64,000 nt of DNA from contig OZ024792.1 of the NCBI GenBank assembly GCA_964017065.1, positions 938,092-1,002,091 of the forward strand, in the 5' to 3' direction. Positions within the stretch are counted from its first letter, which is position 1, and every line of letters begins with the position of its first letter. The notes below the pieces were generated by a model. It had not been told where the DNA came from, did no database searches, and was given only the letters and a program-made list of their open reading frames with translations. The stretch comes from Haliclona indistincta. Taxonomy: Eukaryota; Porifera; Demospongiae; Haplosclerida; Chalinidae. Shown piece after piece: positions 32,436 through 43,125 of this stretch. A program made the translations under genes and the position numbers.

Positions 32436-33115
32436 GTAAAAATTAAAAAGATTTCTATCGAAATCAAAAGGATGTAGGGTTGTGAAATCTACCACTGGTC
32501 CACAATGTAAACTAACAATAAACAAGCATGGAATGGTAACACGATTGACTTGCTAACAGACCATAGATCCCTACATCAGTGGCTGCAGTGGTTGATTATA
32601 GCTAGTTCAGCTAGTTGCTGTTTACTGACACCTGACTTGCATTCAGCTTGTGACAAAATATTGATCATGTACAGCCACTGATGTAGGGATCTATGGTCTG
32701 TTAGCAAGTTAATCGTGTTACCATTCCATGCTTGTTTCTTGTTAGTTTACATTGTGGACCAGTGGTAGATTTCACAACCCTACATCCTTTTGATTTTGAT
32801 AGAAATCTTTTTAATTTTCTTGTTTGTGTCCTTTTTTCTTTTTCAGTGAAATGCAGTTGAATACCATGCACATACTGAGCCGTCTTTGTTTCCACCATTT
32901 GTTTAGTTTTCCTGTTTATGGCTTTTCTTTATTATTAACAATTTTAAACTTGAATCTAAAAATAATTGTTATGCTGTACATATCAGGTCGCCTACGCATG
33001 CATACAGTGCATACGAGCCCCGCCCGCACTTGTTTGTACAGCGGTTACGATTATCTGGCAAGCGCAGAATGGTGATCTTATTCCAGCTTACCGTTTTTCG
33101 AAGACTCCAGACAAC
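32436..33115 (+). mobile_element. FB1 copy, truncated before the microsatellite
   Basis: The complete palindrome (32440-32815) and the first internal segment are present. It stops after TCGAAGACTCCAGACAA at ~33115. Confidence 0.7.
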
Positions 33116-33501
33116 TTTAAAATTTCAATAATGCAATGATGGTAAAATGTATCATCAGTTTATCTATGATTTAAAAAAGAAATGATAAAAATGCCTAGCA
33201 GTACAGCAGTATAGTGCATTCTATAGCATATCAAGAACATCATAGCGTATACATCTGCTACAACATTGTAATGGTGAATACTATAATCAGCTACATGTAA
33301 CTGTATTTATGAATTATTACTCACTATAGGTACATTTCTTATCACAAAATACTTTTTATTTACTTGGAGCACTGCTGGGCATGGAAACCATGTTCAGTGT
33401 GCATGCTAAATACACACTGGTCTTACAAAAATTAATAACTGTATAAAAAGTAAAAAAGCATATTCACAATGAAAACAACAGCAGATGATGTTTTGTTGTT
33501 T

Positions 33502-35203
33502 TTATTTGTTCAATACACTGTACAGTTGCTGGTCTGCAGAGGTCATGTCACTAGGGGCTGGAGGGACTCCAGGATGCTGGAGAGAGCTGTACTCCTGCTC
33601 ACCATAGCCTGCTGCTAGTTTGTCACGACCCATAGTGTTGGAAGACGTGTTGAGGGAGCTGTACTGATCATCTGCTGTCAGCTCCATGTGTAGGGTGTCA
33701 CTAGCTGCCTGATTGTAACCCAACTTGCTGTACGCACTGTCTGCTCCAGTTGCAGCATTTTCCAGGAGAGAGTACTGATTGTTACTGACTCCAGTAGCAT
33801 CATACATTGGGTCATCAAATAGCGCAGGTGCAGCCGAACCAGGACCAGGAGGACCTGATGTTATGGCGTCAGTCAGGCAGCTGTATTCACTATTTATGAT
33901 ATTTCCACCTTCTTTGGTTACACTCATTGATCTATAGAAATTAATCAACTTGCTGTTTGTTTCTTTTAAATGTGACATTTTACCTTTTTAAGTCATCTGG
34001 TTGGTCATATATGACAGGTAGTGGTTGTGATGTAGTGTTGTTTGACCTATGGTATATCCCCAAGTAAGTGTTTGCTTATAATTATAAACTGTAATTTTGT
34101 TTAAGTATACACTCACTGAACGTTGCTGGTGTCATCAGGCTCTGAACAAATATTGTAGCTCACTGCATTGTTGCTATAACTTCCTACACAGATAATGTAC
34201 ATATCAATACATACATCAGTAGTATACTGTATGTGTTCTTGCCTGTGTGTGTCTGTTGCTTTTCATGTTTCACCATCTTTTTCTTCATCACTATCAATAT
34301 CATGACGAGCGTTGAGAAGATGATTAGTATTAGTACTAGTACTACACCAGCTGACACTCCTGCTATAATGGGTGTGATAGAAATTACTAAAGCAACTGAT
34401 TCAGTAGGTGATGGATGGGGGGTGGTGGTCATATGATTAACTCCATCAGTGAATGTTGCGTGAGTTACATTAGGTTGACTTGTTGTGCTATATGGAGTGA
34501 AAATGAGGGTGTTGTCAGATGATTTCATAGCACTGTTAGTTAATGTCTGGACTACCAATGTGGTTGTGCTGGTTTGGAGGAGCAGAGTTTGGACAGGCTG
34601 GAAGACTAGTGATGTTATCTGACCAGACTGGCTGTTTGGTAGATCAGCACATGTCCGGTTATCTATGAATTGTATCTGAGCAGTGCCAGTACAAAGTGAT
34701 TCACTGTAGTCTCCTGGAGCCAGTAGTGTGAACACATTGCTCCTCATCAGAGGCTGGTCAGGATCAGCAGTTGTGTTGATCACCTGACACCAGTACTTGC
34801 CTAGTAGACTAGGACTGTAGGGCTGGTTACGAAATGCTGTGTTATGATATCTCGATAGCCAACCCATGCCCGCTATTTGATCAGGATCACCTAGTCCCAG
34901 GTCCTCTACTGCTCCAGCTGTGTTCTCTCTGAACCATCTCACTTCAAACTCATCAGTTACCATAGCTCTTCTTTTTATAATACACTCCAAAGAGATTAAT
35001 ACTCTATTAATACCCGTTGAGTACGGATCACATCCATCCAATGTAGTGGATGGAGGCTGCTTTATATACTCAAAACTGCACGAGCCTGGAGGAGATGGAA
35101 AGAAACAGCTGTGTCAATAAAATATAGAAAACAGAATTTCCATCATACCTACTACGCTGCTCAGCAGTGCACACATCGTGAGGATGACTCCTAGTAGTGC
35201 CAT
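33502..35203 (-). CDS. Receptor E: Ig-like receptor with poly-YxxL (ITIM/ITAM-like) tail, intact
   Basis: Five phase-consistent exons are 35149-35203, 34243-35085, 34117-34183, 33984-34046 and 33502-33931; they sum to 1458 nt, 485 residues. Residues 1-18 are a signal peptide. The Ig-like domain (~20-150) has Cys53, Trp69 and the Y-W-C at 116-118, plus extra cysteines. A Ser/Thr-rich stalk follows, then a membrane span (~262-285) with KKK after it. Tail tyrosines include YDQP (335), YSCL (359), YSLL (396), YSKL (410), YSSL (433, 457) and YSVL (480). Phosphorylated YxxL motifs usually bind SH2 phosphatases or kinases, and YDQP fits Crk-type SH2 domains. Exon 2 ends at a GC-type donor (CAG/GCAAGA), supported by phase and by F and M. 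The ligand is unknown. Confidence 0.82.
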
Positions 35204-35281
35204 CACTAGCTGCTGCGGTCTCGATACTGCTCGTGCTTGCTGAACTATAAACATTCCTGTGATGTTGACCCGTGTTGACCC

Positions 35282-35827
35282 TAGTCTCGCGGGCCAGACG
35301 TTCTGGGGGAACGTCTGGTCACTAAGGCCAGGTTTCTGTGAGCGACGCCAACATTCCGGCGCGCCCTCATAAGCAATCAATTGCGTGGGTTTTCACGTGA
35401 CTACGGGGCGCGATTGCGCATGAAGCTCTTTACAGAGCTGTTTAGCTGACAAAACTGGCGTGTTTGTCGTGATTCGTGAAAAGTTCTACAAGCGACGGCT
35501 AATGCCTGCTACTCGTTGTTCTCGATGCTGCTGACGGTATATTCTACGTGATTCATGTTCACACGCAATAGTTCTCTTGTTGACTCGTGACTGCTCCAGC
35601 GATCATGACATCGCGATTATAGCCAACCAGGTTGGTATTGCTCTAGGAAGAGTTTTAGCATGCTAGAAGCACTGTTAACATGCTACACGCTTGCTAACTA
35701 GACTGGTGACGTTGACTAAAGCACGTGATTTTAAACGTGACGTGTCGTTTGATTACATTCCATTGTGCCACGAAAACCTGGCCTTAGTGACCAGACGTTC
35801 CCCCAGAACGTCTGGCCCGCGAGACTA
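35282..35827. mobile_element. Mutator-like foldback element, 9-bp target duplication
   Basis: The inverted ends TAGTCTCGCGGGCCAGACG are ~55 bp long. It is flanked by TGTTGACCC at 35273-35281 and 35828-35836. No transposase is present. It lies 80 bp upstream of the start codon of receptor E, in the shared 5' flank. Confidence 0.8.
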
Positions 35828-35859
35828 TGTTGACCCCTCCCCTAGGGCAATACCCTCAA

Positions 35860-36310
35860 GTGGAGTCGCCCTAGTCCTGTACATGTACTTCTTCACTGTA
35901 CACGAAGGCCAAAGTGCAAACAGCTATGGTATAACAGAAGTTGCAGGTTAAATTCATACTGGTGTAGTGGTGTTATCAAAACAATACTGATTGTAATAAA
36001 CAGCTCACAACTGAACTGCTTCATTATAGGCAGTGGGATTGTTATGATCAACAACTTCATGATAACACAAAAACTGTTTTTGATGCAAATTGAAGGTTGA
36101 GTGGCACTGCTGTGCAATCCTGTACCAGAACGCGAAAATGAAAGTATCATTGATGGATATTCTCACAGTTGTGATTATCTGACCATGATTAGTACTTGTT
36201 GTCAGCACATGTTGTAATAGAGATTCACTGTAGTATAATATCATGTAGCAGTTTCACAGCATTGTTGACATATCCAGGACTGTACTATTCAGAACCGACA
36301 GCTAGGACTG
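35860..36310. promoter_or_regulatory. Shared 5'-flank sequence upstream of receptor E
   Basis: This is the same block as at 22740, 24160 and 32130. It is separated from E by the foldback element. 36311-36712 beyond it has no recognised feature and leads to the 3' end of F. Confidence 0.4.
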
Positions 36311-36712
36311 GTTGATGTTCGTGATATCTAGAGATTGATATATTTGTCATAGATCAGTCACTGCTCAACAAATTGTGCGACAACTTATTTCCTGATGGTA
36401 AGCTAAAGGGAAACAGGATGTTGAATCAACTGTTTATTATTATACTGCTCGTCAACATTGACTAAAATGTCTAAAACCACAAATCATGCTATCGTAAACG
36501 ATTCACAACTTTCAAACAATGATGGTAAAATGCATCATAAGTTTATGTACATTTTTATTAAATCGTAGATCAGCATAGTGCATAGTGTGTAACCATCCAG
36601 GCGTATACATCTGCTACAACTTTTTAATGGTGCATACTATAATCAGCTACATGTAAGTAAAAAATGCACATTCATAATTATTGTTGTTTTTGTTATCATC
36701 CCATGTTTTCAT

Positions 36713-38306
36713 TCATTTGTTCAATGCATTGTACAGTTGCTGGTCTGCAGAGGTCATGTCACTAGGAGCTGGAGGGACTCCAGGATGCTGGAGAGAGCTG
36801 TACTCCTGCTCACCATAGCCTGCTGCTAGCTTGTCACGACCCATAGTGTTGGAAGATGTGTTGTGGGAGCTGTACTGATCATCTGCTGTCAGCTCCATGG
36901 GTAGGGTGTTGGTAGCTGGCTGATTGTAACCCAATTTGCTGTACGCACTGTCTGCTCCAGTTGCAGCATTTTCCAGGAGAGAGTACTGATTGTTACTGAC
37001 TCCAGTAGCATCATACACTGGGTCTTCAAATAGCACAGGTGCAGCAGTGGAAGCAAGAGGATCAGGAGAAAGACCTGATGTTATGGCATCAGTCAGGCAG
37101 CAGTATTCACTGTTTATGGTATTTCCACCTTCTTTGGTTACACTCATTGATCTATAGAAATTAATCAACTTGCTGTTTGTTTCTTTTAAATGTGACATTT
37201 TACCTTTTTAAGTTATCTGGTTGGTCATATATGACAGACGGTGGTTGTGAAGTAGTGTTGTTTGACCTGTGATTTGGATGTCAGTTTTTGCATCAGTCAG
37301 GATAAACTCACTGTATGTTGATGTTGTCCTCTGTACAATTATTGCAGGTCACTGCTTTGTTGCTATAACCTCCTACACAGATAATGTACATACAAACATC
37401 AGCTAGTAGGTATTCTTGCCTGTGTGTGTCCGTTGCTTGTCTTGTTTCTTTCTTCTGTTCATTATTATCAGTATCACAATGAGTGTTGAGCAGATGATCA
37501 GTACTAGTACTACACCAGCTGATGCTACTGCTATAATAGGTATAGTAGACTGTGGTATAATAGCTGATCCAGTAGGTGATGGGTGGGAGATGATATTTAT
37601 AAGACTACTTGATAAGTGCTGAGTGGTGCAGACTATAGGTGTGGTCTGGTTGTCTGCACACGTTATGTTATCCCTACTTTGTACTGCATCGTTACACATT
37701 GCCACACTGTAGTTCTCAGGAGCCAGTAGTGTGAACACATTGCTCCTCTCCAGAGGCTGGTCAGGATCAGCAGTTGTGTTGATCACCTGACACCAGTACT
37801 TGCCTAGTAGACTAGGACTGTAGGGCTGGTTGATAAACTTATTGTCGTGATATCTCGATGACCGTTCAGTACTACTCCGTTGACTAACAGGATCACCTAG
37901 TCCCAGGCATTGTACTAATCCATCTGTGTTCTCTCTGAACCATTCAATAGAATAGTTGATATTTACAGTAGAATGTGTCTTCACAACACAATCCAATGAT
38001 ATTCGAACTAAATTATTACTGTGTTGACTGTAGGGATTACAACCTTGTAGTGTGCTAGAGGGAGGCTGTATCAGATACGCAAAGCTACAATTTTGACCTA
38101 TAATAGTATTATTAATAATAGAATAGCCATAAATGGTCCTTACCTGAACAGTGAATATTGAACATCATAACTGTCAAGAAGTTGAGAACAATGACAAGTG
38201 GAGACACCATGGCCAGTTTAAGCAGAACTAGTGACAGAAAGTTTAGACGTATGACTGCATGGTATAGACTGTTTAATAACTGTCTGTCCGGATCCCCACC
38301 CACCAT
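36713..38306 (-). CDS. Receptor F: Ig-like receptor with poly-YxxL tail, intact
   Basis: The exons are 38144-38306 (or start 38210), 37420-38097, 37312-37372, 37204-37266 and 36713-37151. Phases join throughout. The start at 38210 gives 435 residues and a classical signal peptide (MVSPLVIVLNFLTVMMFNIHCS). The start at 38306 adds 32 residues. The ectodomain is the GLVQCLGLG subtype with N-linked sites and WFRENT / LLGKYWCQV. The stalk is short; the membrane span contains ASAGVVLVLIICSTLIVIL, then RRKKQDK. The tail is very close to E: YDQP, YCCL, YSLL, YSKL, YSSL, YNAL, but one YSSL has become YSSH. A GC donor ends exon 2. It pairs an ectodomain of one subtype with the tail of another. Confidence 0.82.
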
Positions 38307-39334
38307 ACATTTACTGACAGTGTCAACAAATCAATATCCTGTTAAGGTGGTGGGGTACTGGAATTACAATAAAAATTTATTCATAAGAAAATACAGGTAA
38401 GATACAAATTTTTACTAGTTAAGATAAGTCTTTAAAGTCATAGCTACTTTATAATTACATTTTATGAATTCACTGGAATGTCAGCTTTACTATTAAAGAG
38501 AGTTTCTAGTGCTGGTTGTCTGGACTGCTGTGTTTGTCTCTAACACTAACTGGTGTCTGGTATAATCTAGTAGTGTCTTGATACAAACTGGTGTCTCATA
38601 ATTGTTGCATAAACAGGTAGTTGATGTGCTGCCTCATGATCTAATGGCTGCTGCTGGCTACCATAACTATTCTCAGTTGTTATAGTGTTCCTTGAAGACC
38701 TGTATACAGATAAACACAACCAAATACAATCAATCAACACATTAATACAAGAAAATAAAAAGATTTCTAACGAAATCAAAAGGATGTAGGGATAAAGAAA
38801 TCTGCTACTGGTCCACAATGTAAACCAACAAGGAGCAAGCATGGAATGGTAACACGATTGACTTGCTAACAGACCATAGATCCCTACATCAGTGGCTGTA
38901 CATAACATATTGACTATACTATAATTATTTGTCACAAGCTAAATTCATGTCAGGTGTCAGTCAATAGCAACTAGCAGAACTGCTGTAGTCAGCCACTGAT
39001 GTAGGGATCTATGGTCTGTTAGCAAGTCAATCGTGTTACCATTCCATGCTTGCTCCTTGTTGGTTTACATTGTGGACCAGTAGCAGATTTCTTTATCCCT
39101 ACATCCTTTTGATTTCGTTAGAAATCTTTTTGTTTTCTTGTTTGTGTCCTTTTTTCTTTTACAGTGAGTTTCAAATTTTTGGTGCTGTTCGAATTCGGCA
39201 AGATAATGTATCTCTTTTTTGTTTCCATCATTGGTTTGGTTTGCTTTTCTTGATAATTGCTATTTAACTTGCAGCTCCTAAATACTGAAACTAGCTCATG
39301 CATTCATGCATGCTGCAGCCTGGATGCACAGCAT

Positions 39335-39490
39335 CAGTGGCGGATCTGGCCTGAGGTGCTTGGGGGGGGCCTTAATTTATTCATGTGATTTGTATAGTTA
39401 AAAATATACAAGGCTTGTTTACATTCGTATATAAAATAGGGGGGCCTGACGTATTTAGGGGGGCCTGGCCCCCCTGTAGATCCGCCACTG
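39335..39490. mobile_element. hAT-like MITE with exact 8-bp target duplication
   Basis: The ends are CAGTGGCGGATCT and AGATCCGCCACTG, flanked by CACAGCAT at 39327-39334 and 39491-39498. It is 156 bp and non-coding. An 8-bp duplication with CAGTGGCGG ends is characteristic of hAT elements. Confidence 0.85.
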
Positions 39491-39637
39491 CACAGCATAC
39501 GAGCCCCGCCCACTCTGGTTTAGATGGCTGTGATACTATCTGGCTAGCAGCAGAACGGTGATACTACACGAGCTTACTCTGTGAGTTGTTCTTCGAAGAC
39601 TCCAGACGCCAATATGCGCTCTCCATACGGCGATACC

Positions 39638-41300
39638 TTTTTTTTTTTTTTTTTTTTTTTTTAAGGAGTGTTCACGTGGGACAAAGATTATTTTTTCACA
39701 CTGAGGTGTAGAAAGAAAATATAAGTTGAAAATAAAAATAGTGATAGTCTATTCAGAATTCAGATCATAGGTACACGGCTCTCGCTGATTGCAACATCCA
39801 TGTGAACATCAGAAGTTGGATGATGGTAGGAGGAGCGTGAACCCCGCAGACACATGACGGCAGATCTTACAAGAGAGAATCCAATAGAGCAACGGAGCCA
39901 AGAAATAGTTTTGCTGTAGGTTTGGTGACGCTTTTCTGCCAGTAGGGAGGCAAGTCTCTTGTACATGATGGTGGCGGCAGGAGCCATGCCACCTGTTGCG
40001 GAGAAAACAAGTGGTGTAAAAGAGCCCATTTCAATCTCGCGAACTCGTTGTTCGTATGCACGTCTTTTGAGGCCTTCATGCTGTCTGTATGTTGAAGTGA
40101 GGGATGACCTGCAATTGCTTGGTGCGAGGGGGTTAAAAACCCTTACATCAAAAAATGCACTCTGATGCCTGTCACCCCAGAATCCTTGTGCACGAACATC
40201 CAACCGAGCACCATCCTCTGTGTTTGAAGTCAAATGAGCGAGTCTTTCACCTGTAAGCGGTTGTAAGGTGGGCTCTACAGCTACATTAGAGCAAACCTCA
40301 GTTAGAAGTTTTGCAGTCAGGTCTCTTATGTCATCATGACGAATTGATGGAAACCCCCCATGAGGGCAACTAAGAGCATGTTCTGAGGAAAAGCTGGTTC
40401 CACATATACATTGAGAGGGTAGGTTAGATGGTTTCCATCCATATCGAAGACAGAGAGCATCACGAAAAGAGCCTTTCGGCAGAGCAAACCCATGCTCACT
40501 TATGGGTAATGTCATTAACCAACTGGAGGCACCTTTCTCACTGCCCAAGTCCATGGCTCTCTTTAGTCCTGATGATAGGTCATCGCGCAGTCTCTCAGCT
40601 TCCTCTGCCTGGGCTTTTCGTTTATCTATCTTCACCCATCTCTTGATGACAGTTTGGACCATACTCACATTATCTTGGCATGTTTTCTCTTGTTTGAGTA
40701 TAGAGGTGGTGAGGGGTTTAGTTATTCGAATAGAGCTGTCATACTGGGTCGCAGCATTCTTCACTGGATTGAGTATACCCAGTCCACCTAATCGAGTTGG
40801 CAGCTCAAGCAGATTTCGTTCTTGGTCAGTGAGTCCTGTTCTTCCTGTCAACGCAGGAAGAAGTTTGTGTCGAATGGCATCCTCAAGTGGTTGAAACAAT
40901 TCACCCACATCAGGAACTGTCCTCATCAAGTATGTCCATTTGCTACACATGCCATGAGTCAAGGCGGCAAATGCAGCATGAGGTTGACTCAAGGCAACAG
41001 AAGACAAGCAGGCGGTCTGATCTACCCACTCTTGGACCTTGGCCTTAACAAAACCATTGATAAAAGACTCTGTTCCCAAGGCAGCTCCCAGGTGTCTTCT
41101 TCCTTCAGTTGTAATTTGAACTCCAGAATCAGCAAAAATTTCTTTAGCAAGATCATATAACTCTTCTCTGACGATCAACCATGTCTTGGCCGAGTTTGCA
41201 TGGTAGCCATAGTCAGGCCCACAAGATAACAATTGAGACCACCATTCATGTAACTGATTCAACTTCCCACCTGCTGTGGCATCATCCGCATACCATACGG
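39638..41300 (-). mobile_element. 5'-truncated RLE-type LINE retrotransposon
   Basis: Oriented on the minus strand, its poly(A) is the T-run at 39638-39662. It is flanked by a 15-bp duplication (CCATACGGCGATACC, 39623-39637 and 41301-41315). The element starts inside the reverse transcriptase, as usual for incomplete target-primed reverse transcription. It lies within FB1. Confidence 0.85.
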
Positions 41301-41304
41301 CCAT
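39760..41304 (-). CDS. LINE ORF fragment: RT C-terminus, CCHC knuckle, restriction-like endonuclease
   Basis: The ~514-residue open frame starts at the catalytic YADD of reverse transcriptase (residues 5-8); its ATG comes from the flanking duplication and is fortuitous. A C-x-C-x7-H-x4-C knuckle (CICGTSFSSEHALSC) precedes RHDDIRDL, a glutamate (VEP) and an ARLDV ... FFDVRVFNP region. This order fits the restriction-like endonuclease of R2/R4-type LINEs. The frame is undamaged to its stop, implying recent insertion, but it lacks most of RT and cannot act alone. The exact clade is uncertain. Confidence 0.75.
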   Translation of the reverse strand: MAVWYADDATAGGKLNQLHEWWSQLLSCGPDYGYHANSAKTWLIVREELYDLAKEIFADSGVQITTEGRRHLGAALGTESFINGFVKAKVQEWVDQTACLSSVALSQPHAAFAALTHGMCSKWTYLMRTVPDVGELFQPLEDAIRHKLLPALTGRTGLTDQERNLLELPTRLGGLGILNPVKNAATQYDSSIRITKPLTTSILKQEKTCQDNVSMVQTVIKRWVKIDKRKAQAEEAERLRDDLSSGLKRAMDLGSEKGASSWLMTLPISEHGFALPKGSFRDALCLRYGWKPSNLPSQCICGTSFSSEHALSCPHGGFPSIRHDDIRDLTAKLLTEVCSNVAVEPTLQPLTGERLAHLTSNTEDGARLDVRAQGFWGDRHQSAFFDVRVFNPLAPSNCRSSLTSTYRQHEGLKRRAYEQRVREIEMGSFTPLVFSATGGMAPAATIMYKRLASLLAEKRHQTYSKTISWLRCSIGFSLVRSAVMCLRGSRSSYHHPTSDVHMDVAISESRVPMI

Positions 41305-41861
41305 ACGGCGATACCCTACAAGTGTGTTTGGTCACGTGCGTATTACGTAATCACAATAATGGCGTCAAACACTTAGCTGACAACTGTTTGTGATCGTGAG
41401 CTCGTCAAATGTATATCGTCGTTTCGCTAAAAACTAAGGTCAAAAGGCACATGCCAGGAGAATTTCACGACTGTTCGTAGGTGTTTTGGTCCCGACACTG
41501 CTCGCGTAAAGGCACTAGGCGAGTTGAAGGAAGGAAGGAAGTCGATTTTCACCGTTTCCAGGTTCGTCACTTTAGTAACAATTTCGAGCAATCTCCTTGC
41601 TACTGTAAGATGGGGCAACGCCAGAGAGCAGATCTAAGTGTCTTTGGACGTATAAAATTCATAACCAGGCGAAATATCAGCGTTTGAACGCTAATACATT
41701 GTATGTAGCCGCCATCTTGTTTTCTCGTTCATCCCTACATAGGGAGTCACTACCGTGCCTCCCTAATAAATACTGCAATAATACTAGCATAAACTCACTC
41801 ATTCTTACTAATGTCCACTATAGTGGTATAATTATTCACTACTACATACAATATTAGGGAG

Positions 41862-43084
41862 GCACGGTAGTGACTCCCTATGTAGGGATGAGCGAGAAAA
41901 AAAGATGGCGGCTACTTACAATGTATTAGCGTTCAAACGCTGATATTTCTCCTGGTGTTGAATTTTATACGTCTTTAGACACTTAGATCTGCTCTCTGGC
42001 GTTGCCCCATCTTACAGTAGCAAGGAGATTGCTCGAAATTGTTACTAAAGTGACGAACCTGGAAACGGTGAAAATCGAGTTTCGTCATCTTCGTTTTCTT
42101 CTTTCTTCTTTCTTTCTTCCACTCGCCTAGCGCCTTTACGCGAGCAGTGCCGAGACCAAAACATCCACGAACAGTCGTGAAATTCTCCTGGCATGTGCCT
42201 TTTGAGCTTTGTTTTTAGCGTAACGGTGATCTAAGTTCCGCGATTTCTCGATCGTGATCCATTGTCAGCTTAGTGTTAGACGCCATTATTGTGATTGCGC
42301 AATACGCACGTGACCAAGCAATGGGTAGCGCACGTGACCAAGCAGCTAAAGTATCGCAGCGCCGTGTGGATCACTATCACGGAGAACACACACCCGGCAT
42401 TTGTCTGGAGTCTTCGAAGAACGGTAAGCTCGTGTAGGATCGCCATTCTGCACTTGCCAGATAATTATAACCGCCGTATAGATCTACAAACAAGTGTGGG
42501 CGGGGCTCGTATGCACTGCATGCATGCGTAGGCGACTAGGCAGACCTGATACGTACAGCTTAACAATTTTAGCTACAAGTTTAAGAAAAGCCATCAACAA
42601 CAGGAATATTAAACTAATGGTGGAAACAAAGACTTCTCCGCACATGCATGATATTGAACTGCACTTCACTAATAAGAAAAAAGGACACAAACAAGAAATT
42701 AAAAAGATTTCTATCGAAATCAAAAGGATGTAGTGATGAAGAAATCTACCACTGGTTCACAATGTAAACCAACAAGGAACAAGCATAGAATGGTAACACG
42801 ATTGACTTGCTAACAGACCATAGATCCCTACATCAGTGGCTGTACATAAGATCAATATTTTGTCACAAGCTGAATTCTATTCAAAGTGTCAGTCAACAGT
42901 AAATAGCTTAACTAGCTATAGTCTGGCCACAGCCGCCACTGATGTAGGGATCTATGGTCTGTTAGCAAGTCAATCGTGTTACCATTCTATGCTTGTTTCT
43001 TGTTGGTTTACATTGTGAACCAGTGGTAGATTTCTTCATCACTACATCCTTTTGACTTCGATAGAAATCTTTTTAATTTCTTGT
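41862..43084 (-). mobile_element. FB1 copy, inverted
   Basis: It begins with the terminal hairpin (TTAGGGAGGCACGG), has a short TTTC tract (42095-42120), the CACGTGCG boxes, and ends with the palindrome (42695-43082). It sits tail-to-tail with the preceding FB1, with only ~95 bp of receptor sequence between them. Confidence 0.75.
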
Positions 43085-43125
43085 ACACCAAAGACTGTAA
43101 AATTAATAAACAGTTACAATAATTA

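Larger units (their letters stand above)
38745..41768 (+). mobile_element. FB1 copy containing a MITE and a LINE
   Basis: The palindrome (38755-39135), internal segment, CACGTGCG box and terminal hairpin (ending ~41766) are collinear with 27005-28512. It is broken by a 156-bp MITE and a 1.66-kb LINE. The microsatellite is reduced to a few GGAA units near 41528. Confidence 0.75.
38505..41850 (-). pseudogene. Receptor fragment G: YxTP tail exons split by FB1
   Basis: 38505-38710 matches the YxTP tail exon (ENSYGSQQQ, LPVYAT) but has a frame-changing deletion near 38600 and lacks the C-terminal part. 41769-41850 matches the short exon 4 region of locus I. The 3-kb FB1 stack lies between them in what was an intron. 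No ectodomain is present. Confidence 0.75.

Noticed and set aside
35282..35827. Receptor E promoter hairpin as a regulatory structure
   Set aside because: The exact 9-bp duplication and inverted ends show it is a transposon insertion. Any regulatory role would be secondary.
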